DNA from: Hyphomicrobiales bacterium
GTDB lineage: Bacteria; Pseudomonadota; Alphaproteobacteria; Rhizobiales; JAJFHC01
Direction of reading: 5' to 3'
Length of the DNA stretch: 18,586 nucleotides
Assembly: GCA_021775835.1 (NCBI GenBank)
Contig: JAJFHC010000021.1
Location: 1 to 18,586 of the forward strand
Made by a program: the position numbers and the translations under genes. The stretch's first letter is position 1; each line of letters begins with the position of its first letter. Below, piece after piece: positions 1 to 7,762 of the stretch. Below the pieces are notes generated by a model that had not been told where the DNA came from, did no database searches, and worked only from the letters and a program-made list of their open reading frames with translations.

Positions 1-252
1 GCTGAGAATGTAGTAGCTTTCCTTCTTGTCACCGTATTGATGGGTTTTTGGATCGGTTGTGAAGTTCGTAGAGGCGCGGCCGTTATTGAAGTTCGACGCT
101 GGTTGAGGCGTTCCGGAGATAAAGGGTTGATTGAATCCGTCGGACGAGGAATCCCATCCGTCGGCCGCTGCTGGTCCTTGGATGTCACTCACCAGAGCGA
201 CAACAGCTGCGGCAGAAAACACAATTAGTGCAATGCGGTTTTTGTCTGACAT
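1..252 (-). CDS. Secreted hypothetical protein, N-terminal part only
   Basis: An open frame of 84 codons starts at the ATG at 252-250 and runs off the left edge without a stop. The N-terminus MSDKNR is followed by a hydrophobic stretch (residues about 7-22) and then a small-residue region (PAAADGW, 27-33) that looks like a signal-peptidase site. The mature part is rich in Ser, Asn, Thr and Gly, so the protein is probably exported or periplasmic. A purine-rich GGAAGG lies about 13 bases upstream of the start, a slightly long spacing for a ribosome site. It is divergent from the transporter gene at 501, leaving a 248-base shared upstream region. I do not recognise the family. The call rests on the signal peptide and the uninterrupted frame. 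Confidence 0.55.
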   Translation of the reverse strand, partial: MSDKNRIALIVFSAAAVVALVSDIQGPAAADGWDSSSDGFNQPFISGTPQPASNFNNGRASTNFTTDPKTHQYGDKKESYYILS

Positions 253-413
253 GGAAACGCACGGTCCTTCCCTTATCGCCGACTGCCAGAACAAGGCAAC
301 TGTTCGGCGCCGAATCCGGTTTTGAACGCAGTCAAGCAATTCTCGTCTAAATCCAAATATAGGACAACTTGCCGGGAATCATCAGGTTTGTCCAAAAAAT
401 GTCTGAAAAGACT

Positions 414-425
414 TTGTGATCACAA
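414..425. promoter_or_regulatory. Perfect 12-base palindrome upstream of the transporter, possible operator
   Basis: TTGTGATCACAA is a perfect inverted repeat 76 bases before the transporter start codon, in the region shared with the divergent secreted-protein gene. The half sites resemble CRP-type TGTGA/TCACA but lack the six-base spacer, so it is not a standard CRP/FNR site. It could be an operator for another dimeric regulator. Seen in sequence; function is inferred. Confidence 0.3.
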
Positions 426-500
426 TTTGTATTGCACTGTTGTGGCATTGATACCAACCCGATATGAAGCGAACTATGCGCGCTGAACTGGAGACGCACT

Positions 501-1763
501 ATGGTTCTGGCTGATTATCTGCAAGTTGGGTCGGGGCTGGCGGGGTTCGTGGTCTTGGCATGGCTTCTCAGCGACAACCGGGGCGCCTTGCCGGTTCGCA
601 CAATCGTCTCAGCCTTCGTTATCGAAATCGTCCTTGCCTTGTTGTTCCTGCGCGTCGCCTGGATTCAGGAAGGCCTGGCCTTGCTCAACAGGTCGGTTGT
701 GGTCCTGCAGGAGGCGACGCGCGCTGGCACATCGCTTGCGTTTGGCTATCTCGGTGGTGCGGCACTACCCTTCAAGGAACCTTTTCCAGGGGCTGCTTTC
801 ATCCTGGCTTTTCAGGCTCTGCCGATCATTCTGGTCATTTCGGCGCTTTCCGCATTGTTGTGGCATATTCGGGTTCTGCCCTTTGTAGTCCGTGGATTTG
901 CGATGGTCCTGGAAAAGACCATGGGGATCCGCGGGGCCGTTGGTCTGGCGGCTGCCGCAAACGTGTTTGTCGGGATGGTGGAGGCGCCTCTGCTGATAAG
1001 GCCTGTTTTTGCCAGGCTCGACAGGAGCGATCTGTTCACGCTCATGACATGTGGCATGGCGACGATTGCCGGTACGGTTCTGGTGCTCTATGCCGCCATT
1101 CTGGCGCCGGTCTTGCCGGATGCCCTGGGACACCTTCTTGTGGCGTCGGTTCTGTCAGTGCCGGCGGCGATCATGTTTGCCCGGATCCTGGTGCCGCCGT
1201 CGACCAATCCCGACCAGGTTGACGTTGAGCCTGCACCCGCCATGCCGTCTCCCTATGCCTCTCCCATGGATGCCCTTGTCCGCGGCACGCAGGACGGTCT
1301 GACGCTGTTGCTCAATGTCATTGCCATGTTGATCGTCTTTGTCGCCCTGGTTGCGCTATCGAATGCCCTACTAGGGCTTCTCCCTGACCTGGCCGGCGCA
1401 CCGGTCACTCTTGAACGCCTGTTCTCGTGGCTGTTTGCACCGTTCTGCTGGATGATTGGAATACCGGCAAACGAGCTGGCGGACGCGTCGCGCCTGATGG
1501 GGCAGAAGACGGTTCTCAATGAATTCATTGCCTATCTGGAATTTGCCAAACTGCCGGCAGAGGCACTGACGGAGCGCTCACAGTTGATCATGCTGTATGC
1601 CATGAGCGGGTTTGCCAACTTTGGCAGTCTCGGCATCATGCTGGGCGGGTTGACGGTTCTGGCCCCGGACCGGCGATCGGAGATCCTGTCACTGGGCATG
1701 CGGTCGCTCCTGGCGGGAACGTTGTCGACGGGGATGACCGGAGCGATTGTTGGCGTGATCTAG
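501..1763 (+). CDS. Concentrative nucleoside transporter (CNT/NupC family)
   Basis: A 420-residue polytopic inner-membrane protein, the usual length for bacterial CNT transporters, which couple nucleoside uptake to a proton or sodium gradient. The start ATG has GGAG seven bases upstream (490-493). Family landmarks are visible: the first re-entrant hairpin NVFVGMVEAPLL (154-165), the following TCGMATIAGT (183-192), the LNEFIAYLEF helix (339-348) with the conserved Glu341, and SGFANFGSLGIM (369-380) carrying the Phe, Asn and Ser that contact ribose in the Vibrio CNT structure. The hairpin has Met-Val-Glu where that protein has Gln-Thr-Glu, so the nucleobase pocket differs and the substrate may too. 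The gene is monocistronic: it is convergent with the next gene (14-base gap). The family is sure; the substrate is not. Confidence 0.9.
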   Translation: MVLADYLQVGSGLAGFVVLAWLLSDNRGALPVRTIVSAFVIEIVLALLFLRVAWIQEGLALLNRSVVVLQEATRAGTSLAFGYLGGAALPFKEPFPGAAFILAFQALPIILVISALSALLWHIRVLPFVVRGFAMVLEKTMGIRGAVGLAAAANVFVGMVEAPLLIRPVFARLDRSDLFTLMTCGMATIAGTVLVLYAAILAPVLPDALGHLLVASVLSVPAAIMFARILVPPSTNPDQVDVEPAPAMPSPYASPMDALVRGTQDGLTLLLNVIAMLIVFVALVALSNALLGLLPDLAGAPVTLERLFSWLFAPFCWMIGIPANELADASRLMGQKTVLNEFIAYLEFAKLPAEALTERSQLIMLYAMSGFANFGSLGIMLGGLTVLAPDRRSEILSLGMRSLLAGTLSTGMTGAIVGVI

Positions 1764-1777
1764 ACAGATGGAGGGAG

Positions 1778-3013
1778 CTATCTGGCCAGCATTATGTTGC
1801 CGCCCACATGTCCCAATCCATCCGGAACCGGAATGTCGGTAGCGGAATAGTCCGCGTTGATCACCAGATTGGACTGCAATTTTACGAGAAGTTGTTTGAC
1901 GACGATGGCGGTGTAAGCCGAGTCTCCGGCAATTTTCTGATGGGCATCAACGATCAGGATTGCATTCGGCATGTAAAATGTACCGAGAAGAACCTCCGCC
2001 TTGTGGCTTTTGATATGGTGCTGTTTTAGCGGACTGTCATCTCTGTCTTCAAAAAACAGCAATCCCGCCATTTCACCGTCCTTGGGAGCCGTGAGATGAA
2101 TGTCTGTTTCCTTACCAAATGTGAATGTGGTTTTGTCGCCAGTCAGATAGAACCCGACATTCTCCCCATAGATGGCGGAGTTCTTGTGCGCTGTGAAAGG
2201 ACCGTCCTTGATGACGTAGATACCGGGCTCAAACGTAACGTCGGCATCGTTCTTCAAGGCAATTCCACCACAATAGACACCCGGCGTTAGCGTGAATGTA
2301 CCCTTCATGACAGAAAATTTGTCGTGGTCACACCCTCCATATGTCGGGGCAGGCCTGTCAGCCAGCGGGTCGGGGACCGCAGGACAGTCCGTCAACGCTT
2401 CTGGATAAAAGTTATCGTCCGAGCCACTGACACCACCGGCGGAACAGATCATTTCTGCAGTTACAAAAGTAGAACCTGCTGCGGAAATTCCACTTGAACT
2501 GGTTGAGTTTGAGAAAACACCGCAGTTGTTAGCCGTTATGGTTCCACTTTGTTTGAGTCCAAGTGCGCCCGATGAACCTCTGTCAAGGGCAATCACGCAT
2601 ACTCGTCCTGCTGCGCCACTGTTCAATTGCGCGCGGGCAGAAACTTCAATGTTGGGGGCGGTGTTCATAAAGAGTGACGAAAAATAGGTTTTGCCCATTT
2701 GCTTTAGGACAACGTCAACCGCGCCGATGTTCTCCAGTAGATTCGTGGAGATCTTTATTCGTGGGTCTTTTGCTTTTTGGTGGGCCTTGATGATAGAGGC
2801 TGCGACCGATTTGACCTGATCGTCGTCCGAGTTCACGAGATAGAGTTCGTTGGCTGCAGCCAGTGCGGCAGCGTCGGCTGTGTCCTGCAAGCGGCGTTGC
2901 TGGGACGTCCATGAAGAATAGTCGACAGAAAGCCCAAGTGCGCCAATTAGGACGGGGCATAAAAGCCCGAATATAAGCGCGACATTGCCGCGTTCGTCCT
3001 TGCGAAATTGCAT
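1778..3013 (-). CDS. TadG-like pilus assembly / secreted envelope protein
   Basis: 411 residues. The N-terminus is the typical TadE/TadG start: a short basic segment (MQFRKDERGN), one hydrophobic helix (about 11-30, VALIFGLLCPVLIGALGLSV) and then the signature DYSSW...RRLQDTADAAALAAA (31-54). This places the protein in the inner membrane with the rest outside the cytoplasm. The C-terminal part has seven Cys in all (for example 139, 164, 190, 210, 228, 248) and beta-rich repeats such as LTPGVYCGGIAL and FEPGIYVIKDGPF, suggesting a beta-helix-like fold. GGAGG lies nine bases before the ATG. In Flp/Tad systems TadG-like proteins sit with TadE, TadF and the secretion ATPase; none of those is present here, so this is an orphan copy. 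Function in pilus assembly is inferred from family only. Confidence 0.8.
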   Translation of the reverse strand: MQFRKDERGNVALIFGLLCPVLIGALGLSVDYSSWTSQQRRLQDTADAAALAAANELYLVNSDDDQVKSVAASIIKAHQKAKDPRIKISTNLLENIGAVDVVLKQMGKTYFSSLFMNTAPNIEVSARAQLNSGAAGRVCVIALDRGSSGALGLKQSGTITANNCGVFSNSTSSSGISAAGSTFVTAEMICSAGGVSGSDDNFYPEALTDCPAVPDPLADRPAPTYGGCDHDKFSVMKGTFTLTPGVYCGGIALKNDADVTFEPGIYVIKDGPFTAHKNSAIYGENVGFYLTGDKTTFTFGKETDIHLTAPKDGEMAGLLFFEDRDDSPLKQHHIKSHKAEVLLGTFYMPNAILIVDAHQKIAGDSAYTAIVVKQLLVKLQSNLVINADYSATDIPVPDGLGHVGGNIMLAR

Positions 3014-3193
3014 TGTCTGTTGCCTCCAGCCGAACCTTGTTGCCCCGCAGTTTCGGCACTCTGGGGAAGAGACTAACGCAGATGAATTAAGTTACAGTCA
3101 AATAAGATGGTAAATTGAGGCACTGTTTTCATAATCTTGTTCATGTTTTGTTAGTCACGGTAGGTAGCCTTCGAGATCCGGAATGCCCCGCCC

Positions 3194-3355
3194 TTATTGA
3201 CTGCCTGTGCGCCGGTCCGCGCCTGTCCTCTGGTCGATGTCAGAACGCCGTTCTCCAATGACCTGTTGCTCTGCTCCAGGTCTTGTGTCCGTGCCTGAAC
3301 GGCGTTCATTGCCAGTACGCCGGTCTGTGCTGGCCTGTCTCTGGTCATCTGTCAT
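3194..3355 (-). CDS. 53-residue Arg-rich hexapeptide-repeat protein
   Basis: ATG at 3355-3353, stop TAA at 3196-3194. A good ribosome site, AGGAG eight bases upstream, decides the start. The protein is hydrophilic and made mostly of a six-residue unit [DE]xR[ST]Gx: DRRTGN (11-16), ERRSGT (17-22), DTRPGA (23-28), then ERRSDI (35-40), DQRTGA (41-46), DRRTGS (47-52). The Arg and Thr/Ser codons differ between repeats (CGG, CGT, CGC, AGA, AGG), which suggests the peptide is kept at the protein level. It lies 70 bases downstream of the receiver-kinase gene on the same strand, so it is probably co-transcribed. Similar RRS/RRT-Gly strings occur in alphaproteobacterial proteins, but I know no function. 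A longer overlapping frame (3151-3348) is judged a shadow because it lacks a ribosome site. Confidence 0.6.
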   Translation of the reverse strand: MTDDQRQASTDRRTGNERRSGTDTRPGAEQQVIGERRSDIDQRTGADRRTGSQ

Positions 3356-3425
3356 TGTGAGTTCTCCTGTCATTGAATGCCGGTTGTCGGAAACACCTGA
3401 GGATCAATCTCAGGCGTGAACATGA

Positions 3426-4628
3426 TTATCCAACAAGTCTTGGATTGGTACGTTGGGTAACCCGGGCTTTGGGAAAGGCAATCGATGCTGTCGTTCCCGC
3501 GCCTCGTGTTGATTGTATGGCGAGTTGGCCGCCATGTAGCTCGGCAATGGCTTTCGCAATGGCGAGGCCAAGGCCTGCGCCTTCGGATGAACGGATCAGG
3601 GGGTTTTCTGCCTGCGCAAACGGTTTCAGGTAGCTGTCGATGGCGTCCTGGTCCATTCCTGAGCCCTGATCGCAAACAACAAACGTGACCGCGCCGTCTG
3701 AGTCCTGTTGTGCGGAAACCGTCACTTCCGTGTCCTCGGGGGAATACTTGACGGCATTTGCGACCAGGTTCGAGATGGCGTAAGTGGCCAGGCGACTGTC
3801 GCACGTAATGCGCGCTTCGTTGACGTCTGTATCGTCGAATTGAACCGTAATCTCGCGCCGTGAAATCTCATTCGGCAGCCGGCCAAGGGTTCTCTCGAGC
3901 AGTTTCTCAGGCGTGTAGCGTTCTTCTTCCATGGCCACATTGCCACTGAGCAGGCGTGACAGCATCATCATGTCGCCAAGAGTCGAAAGGAGTTGATGAC
4001 CGGCGTCGGCAATGGAGTCGACGAATTCGTGCATGTTGGGGTCTTGAGCGTGCGCGTCGAGTTTTTGCTGCACCACTTCCGCAAATCCGATGATCTGGTG
4101 CAGCGGTGTGCGCAACTCATGACCCATGACCTTGAGGAGGTTGTCCTTCATCTGGTTGGCACCGTCGGCGATCTCGCGGGCGGCGCGCAATTCCTTCTCG
4201 GTCTGACTTGCCTTCAAGGTATAGCGGACCTGATGTCCCAGAAGATCCCAATTGACGGGTTTGGTCAGATAAGACGTGGCGCCCACAGAATAAGCCTTGT
4301 TGATCGCCTGGGGGTCTGTATTGCCTGTAAGGACGATGACTGGCACATGCCGGGTTGGCTCATTGTTGCGAATCCGTTCAATCAACGTAAAACCGTCGAT
4401 GTGGGGAAGCTTGAGGTCGAAGATGACGAGGCTATAGCTTTGGGTCTGGAGCCTGGCCCAGGCGTCTTCGCCGGTGGCAACCTCGACCACGTCATAACCG
4501 TCGTCTGCAAGGCATGCAACGCCTCGTGCGCGAAATTGGGGATCGTCATCAACCAGCAATATCCGGGCGACCACCTCATGGGATGCCCCGGCGAATGCTA
4601 TCGCCCGATCGTTGTGTCGTAAGTTCAT
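3426..4628 (-). CDS. Receiver-histidine kinase (REC-HisKA-HATPase), cytoplasmic
   Basis: 400 residues with no membrane segment. An N-terminal receiver domain (about 21-140) has the acidic pair at 27-29, phosphoacceptor Asp71 (FDLKLP), Thr101 and Lys123 (LTKP). A HisKA dimerisation domain follows, with H-box GHELRTPLHQIIGF and phosphorylated His170. The HATPase_c domain shows the N-box NLVANAVKYS (287-296), G1 DQGSG (320-324) and G2 GAGLGLAI (350-357). Order is thus response regulator first, kinase second: a kinase whose activity may be set by phosphorylation from another kinase, such as the hybrid kinase divergently encoded at 4906. GAGG lies five bases before the start. The 277-base region between the two genes carries two palindromes. 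The 53-residue repeat peptide follows in the same direction. Domain calls are firm; the input signal is unknown. Confidence 0.92.
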   Translation of the reverse strand: MNLRHNDRAIAFAGASHEVVARILLVDDDPQFRARGVACLADDGYDVVEVATGEDAWARLQTQSYSLVIFDLKLPHIDGFTLIERIRNNEPTRHVPVIVLTGNTDPQAINKAYSVGATSYLTKPVNWDLLGHQVRYTLKASQTEKELRAAREIADGANQMKDNLLKVMGHELRTPLHQIIGFAEVVQQKLDAHAQDPNMHEFVDSIADAGHQLLSTLGDMMMLSRLLSGNVAMEEERYTPEKLLERTLGRLPNEISRREITVQFDDTDVNEARITCDSRLATYAISNLVANAVKYSPEDTEVTVSAQQDSDGAVTFVVCDQGSGMDQDAIDSYLKPFAQAENPLIRSSEGAGLGLAIAKAIAELHGGQLAIQSTRGAGTTASIAFPKARVTQRTNPRLVG

Positions 4629-4774
4629 TCCAGCCTCAGCCCAAAGCTTTTATGCAATTTTTATTGTTACACGAGAGGCGTGAAACTTCGGTTTAGGGAT
4701 CAGCTAAAATTGTAGATACCCGTACACGCTTCCCTTAACCTGAAGCGGTTATGATGGTCTTCGAAAATCGTCTA

Positions 4775-4822
4775 GAGCGGGATGAGGAAAAGTGTGTGCG
4801 GTTTTCCGCCCGCATCCCGCTC
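4775..4822. repeat. Imperfect palindrome, rhizobial-type intergenic repeat (first unit)
   Basis: The outer arms GAGCGGGATG (4775-4784) and CATCCCGCTC (4813-4822) are perfect complements. Inside are GGAAAA (4786-4791) and TTTTCC (4802-4807), with an alternative small hairpin GCGG-TTTT-CCGC (4798-4809). From memory, near-identical palindromes recur between genes across Hyphomicrobiales genomes. It would fold strongly in the 5' leader of the downstream kinase mRNA if transcription starts upstream of it. Confidence 0.7.
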
Positions 4823-4837
4823 CAGGATATTGGGAGC

Positions 4838-4885
4838 GATCAGGTTTTATGAATTGTGGTTGATTCAACCAAATTCATCCTGATC
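4838..4885. repeat. Imperfect palindrome, second unit of the paired repeat
   Basis: The outer arms GATCAGG (4838-4844) and CCTGATC (4879-4885) enclose TGAATT/AATTCA and a perfect 13-base core GGTTGATTCAACC (4858-4870). It lies 15 bases after the first palindrome. The pair looks like one composite intergenic element. It ends 20 bases before the GTG start of the hybrid kinase. Confidence 0.65.
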
Positions 4886-4905
4886 TAGCGATCGCTGAGG
4901 GACCG

Positions 4906-7662
4906 GTGAGGGGAATTCGAACAACAATTCAGGGTAAGCTTGTGGCTCTCGTGACGAGTGCTATCCTGATATCGATCGTCGTCACCAGTGTTGCGTCCGC
5001 CTGGCGCGAAACGGTTCGGTATTCCGATGCCAAGAGAACCGAACTGGAGGGGATGGCGCACGCCTTTTCAGCCGGGGTCGCCGAACCTCTGGCACAAGGC
5101 AAACGGATTGGTGTTCTGCGGACACTGAGGGCCGTGGGGCGAATTCCCGGTATTGTTCATGCGCAAGTTCGTGACAACAAGGATATCGTGTTTGCTGAAC
5201 TTGGCGGTGGTGTGTCGCTTGCCGATTCACAACGTACGATGTTCGGTGGTGCAGGAGATTCAGCGATAGGCCTTCTGCTCGGACGCAATGTCCTGGTTGA
5301 TGCCAAGATTGTCCAGGGCGGAGAGAAGATCGGGACAATACGATTGTTCGCCGATACCTCGGATCTGAAGGCCCGATTGCTGGATGGTCTTTGGGATACG
5401 ATGATTGTTGGCCTTGTAGCCCTGCTTTTGGGGTCGGTGTTCGCCATTCGGCTGCAACGCGGCATTACGGCACCGATCAAAAAACTCACCGAGGCCATGA
5501 GCGGCGTGCGTGAGACCCATGACTTCAGTCAACAGGTCGATAAGCAGACCCATGACGAGACTGGAATTCTGGTAGATTCGTTCAATGACATGTTGCGCCA
5601 GATCCGCGCCAGGGATGACCGGATTTCCAAGCATCGTGACCATCTGGAGTCTGAAGTTGAACAGAGAACCCATGATCTGCGTCTGGCGAAGGAAGACGCG
5701 GAGACGGCCAACATGGCGAAATCGGATTTCCTGGCCACGATGAGCCATGAAATTCGCACGCCCATGAACGGCATGCTCGTGATGTCGGAACTGTTGGCCT
5801 CGGCTGAATTGCCGCCGCGCCACCAACGCTATGCTGAAGTCATCATGCGTTCAGGCCAGAGCCTGTTGTCGATCATCAACGACATTCTCGATTTCTCAAA
5901 GATCGAGTCAGGCAAGCTCGAGCTTGAAAAAGTCAACGTCAGGACATCCGATGTGCTGGATGACGTGCTCAACCTGTTCTGGGAGCGGGCGTCGAGCAAG
6001 GGCGTCGACTTGTCCGGTTTCGTCGAACCCGATGTCCCGATCGAGTTTGAAGGCGATCCCGTCAGGATCAATCAGGTTTTGAGCAATCTGGTCAACAACG
6101 CGCTCAAGTTCACAGAGACCGGGCATGTCTATGTCTCCATTTCGCGTTCCAGGGATCTGGGTGAAGACGGCCTCAAATTTTCGGTGAAGGATACTGGTGT
6201 CGGTATTGCCCAGGACAAACTGGCTAGTGTTTTTGAATCGTTTTCCCAGGCGGATCAATCGACCACCCGCAAATACGGAGGAACCGGACTTGGGCTTGCA
6301 ATCTGTCGACGCCTGGTGGATGCCATGGACGGCAAGATTGGTGTCAAGAGCTGTTTGGGCGAAGGGTCGGAATTCGGGTTCACGATGACGGCCCGTACGG
6401 TGAAGAGTGCCCCGCCGGCCGACCTGAGCAAAGCGCAAGTCTATCAGAGAGCCGTCATCGTCACGAAAGGCACGGCGACCCGTATATCGCTTGCCCGTTA
6501 TTTTGGAACAGCCGGATTGCCGGTCGATATCCTAACGCCGGATGAAGTTTCAAAGGCGAGTATGAAGAGCACCGACCTTGTCATCGCCGACGCATCGGTG
6601 ATGGATGCTCTCGGTCCCTGTGTTTCGTCCCCCGGCGTCGCCTGTCCCTCAGGTGTTGTCTGCCTCTCTCAGTTGGGAGACACTGTTGCTGACCGGTTGC
6701 TCGCCGAGAAACAGACACAGAGCACGATCATGTTGCCGGTTTCCCGTGCAGCCATGCTCGAACTGATCGGCCAAATCGAAGATGGTGTCCCGATCACAGC
6801 AAAACTGTCGGGCCGCAGCGGTACGGCGGACGAGGTGTTACCTCAGTTCGAGGGGACACATGTGCTCGTTGCTGATGATAGTCCAATCAACCGCGAAGTC
6901 ATTATCGAAGCGCTTTCACGTCTGAAGGTTACGGTTGTGACGGTTGCCGATGGCCGTGAAGCCCTGGAGGCGGTCAAAACCAGTCACTTCGATCTGGTGT
7001 TCATGGATTGCAGCATGCCGGAAATGGATGGCTTCGAGGCAACCCGGGCCATTCGTCAGTTGGAAACGGACGCTGGGGCCGAACGACTGCCGATCGTTGC
7101 TCTCACGGCCCATATCGCGGGTGGGAATGCGAATGAGTGGCGTCTTTCCGGCATGGACGACTACATGACCAAGCCGTTCACCATCAAGGCGCTTGCCGCG
7201 TGTTTCGAAAAATGGATTGGTGAGCGAGAGAACATGGTTGTGGAAGCGCCGGAAGATCCCATGCCGGTGTCCTCGTGTGCAGATCTCCCGATTATCGACA
7301 CGGCAATTCTTGATAGCATTGGTGCGATGGCATCGTCGGAGTCGGCGGAGCTTCTCGATCGGATATTCGGACTTTACGAAGTCCATGCGCCCGATACTCT
7401 CAACTTGCTCAAAAATGAAGCATTGCAGGGAGCTTGCGCATCATTGGCCGACGCTGCTCATGCGTTGAAATCGCTGAGCTACAGTGTGGGTGCACAAAGA
7501 GTGGCGCAGGCGTGCGGCATTCTGGAGGAAAGGGCGCGATCAGAGGATGGTCGGGACGTCGGCAATGATGTGCTTCGGGTGGAGCAGGAAGTCGGTCAAG
7601 CGCTCGCACAGATTGCAACGCTTAAATCCCCGGCTGAACTCCCACAAGCGTTTGAGGCATAG
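4906..7662 (+). CDS. Membrane hybrid histidine kinase with receiver and Hpt domains (BarA-like layout)
   Basis: 918 residues, GTG start, with GAGG five bases upstream. Domains in order: TM1 (about 12-31), a periplasmic sensor of about 130 residues, TM2 (166-183), HAMP (184-236), a short coiled coil (237-270), HisKA with MSHEIRTPMNG and His281, HATPase_c with the NLVNNALKF N-box (394-402), DTGVGI (429-434) and GGTGLGLAI (458-466), a poorly conserved receiver-like stretch (about 514-622), a full receiver (651-770; Asp701 in FMDCSMPEMDGF, Thr734, Lys756) and a C-terminal Hpt domain with His852 (AAHALKSLSYSVGA). This is the complete His-Asp-His phosphorelay chain in one protein, ready to pass phosphate to a separate receiver. 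The receiver-EAL gene 100 bases downstream on the same strand is the obvious candidate. The periplasmic ligand cannot be read from sequence. Confidence 0.94.
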   Translation: MRGIRTTIQGKLVALVTSAILISIVVTSVASAWRETVRYSDAKRTELEGMAHAFSAGVAEPLAQGKRIGVLRTLRAVGRIPGIVHAQVRDNKDIVFAELGGGVSLADSQRTMFGGAGDSAIGLLLGRNVLVDAKIVQGGEKIGTIRLFADTSDLKARLLDGLWDTMIVGLVALLLGSVFAIRLQRGITAPIKKLTEAMSGVRETHDFSQQVDKQTHDETGILVDSFNDMLRQIRARDDRISKHRDHLESEVEQRTHDLRLAKEDAETANMAKSDFLATMSHEIRTPMNGMLVMSELLASAELPPRHQRYAEVIMRSGQSLLSIINDILDFSKIESGKLELEKVNVRTSDVLDDVLNLFWERASSKGVDLSGFVEPDVPIEFEGDPVRINQVLSNLVNNALKFTETGHVYVSISRSRDLGEDGLKFSVKDTGVGIAQDKLASVFESFSQADQSTTRKYGGTGLGLAICRRLVDAMDGKIGVKSCLGEGSEFGFTMTARTVKSAPPADLSKAQVYQRAVIVTKGTATRISLARYFGTAGLPVDILTPDEVSKASMKSTDLVIADASVMDALGPCVSSPGVACPSGVVCLSQLGDTVADRLLAEKQTQSTIMLPVSRAAMLELIGQIEDGVPITAKLSGRSGTADEVLPQFEGTHVLVADDSPINREVIIEALSRLKVTVVTVADGREALEAVKTSHFDLVFMDCSMPEMDGFEATRAIRQLETDAGAERLPIVALTAHIAGGNANEWRLSGMDDYMTKPFTIKALAACFEKWIGERENMVVEAPEDPMPVSSCADLPIIDTAILDSIGAMASSESAELLDRIFGLYEVHAPDTLNLLKNEALQGACASLADAAHALKSLSYSVGAQRVAQACGILEERARSEDGRDVGNDVLRVEQEVGQALAQIATLKSPAELPQAFEA

Positions 7663-7664
7663 AC

Positions 7665-7754
7665 ATGTCTGATTTACACGTTGTTAGGCATGGCCGGTTA
7701 GATTGGCCGTCGGGGTCAATACCTGCGATTCATCACAAGTGCGGGGTTGAGTGA
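7665..7754 (+). CDS. Possible 29-residue leader peptide, or remnant of a duplicated start
   Basis: ATG at 7665, two bases after the hybrid kinase stop, and TGA at 7752-7754, just before the next gene's ATG at 7763. GAGG lies seven bases upstream. The start region (7654-7676) is almost the same as that of the receiver-EAL gene (7753-7774): GAGGC, TAG, CATGTC and GATTTAC are shared in order. It may be a translated leader that couples translation of the two genes, or a duplication scar. The encoded peptide begins MSDL like its neighbour and then diverges; it has no recognisable domain. Confidence 0.25.
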   Translation: MSDLHVVRHGRLDWPSGSIPAIHHKCGVE

Positions 7755-7762
7755 GGCTAGGC

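Noticed and set aside
414..425. CRP/FNR site
   Set aside because: The half-sites touch without the six-base spacer needed by this family.
3151..3348. 65-codon frame on the minus strand overlapping the repeat peptide
   Set aside because: No ribosome site, starts inside the 53-residue frame, and loses the regular hexapeptide pattern. Kept as a shadow.
3993..4622. 209-codon frame antisense to the receiver-kinase
   Set aside because: The opposite strand encodes clear REC, HisKA and HATPase motifs; this is a mirror frame.
5260..5826. 188-codon frame antisense to the hybrid kinase
   Set aside because: Covers the HAMP and H-box coding region of the real gene; no domain of its own.
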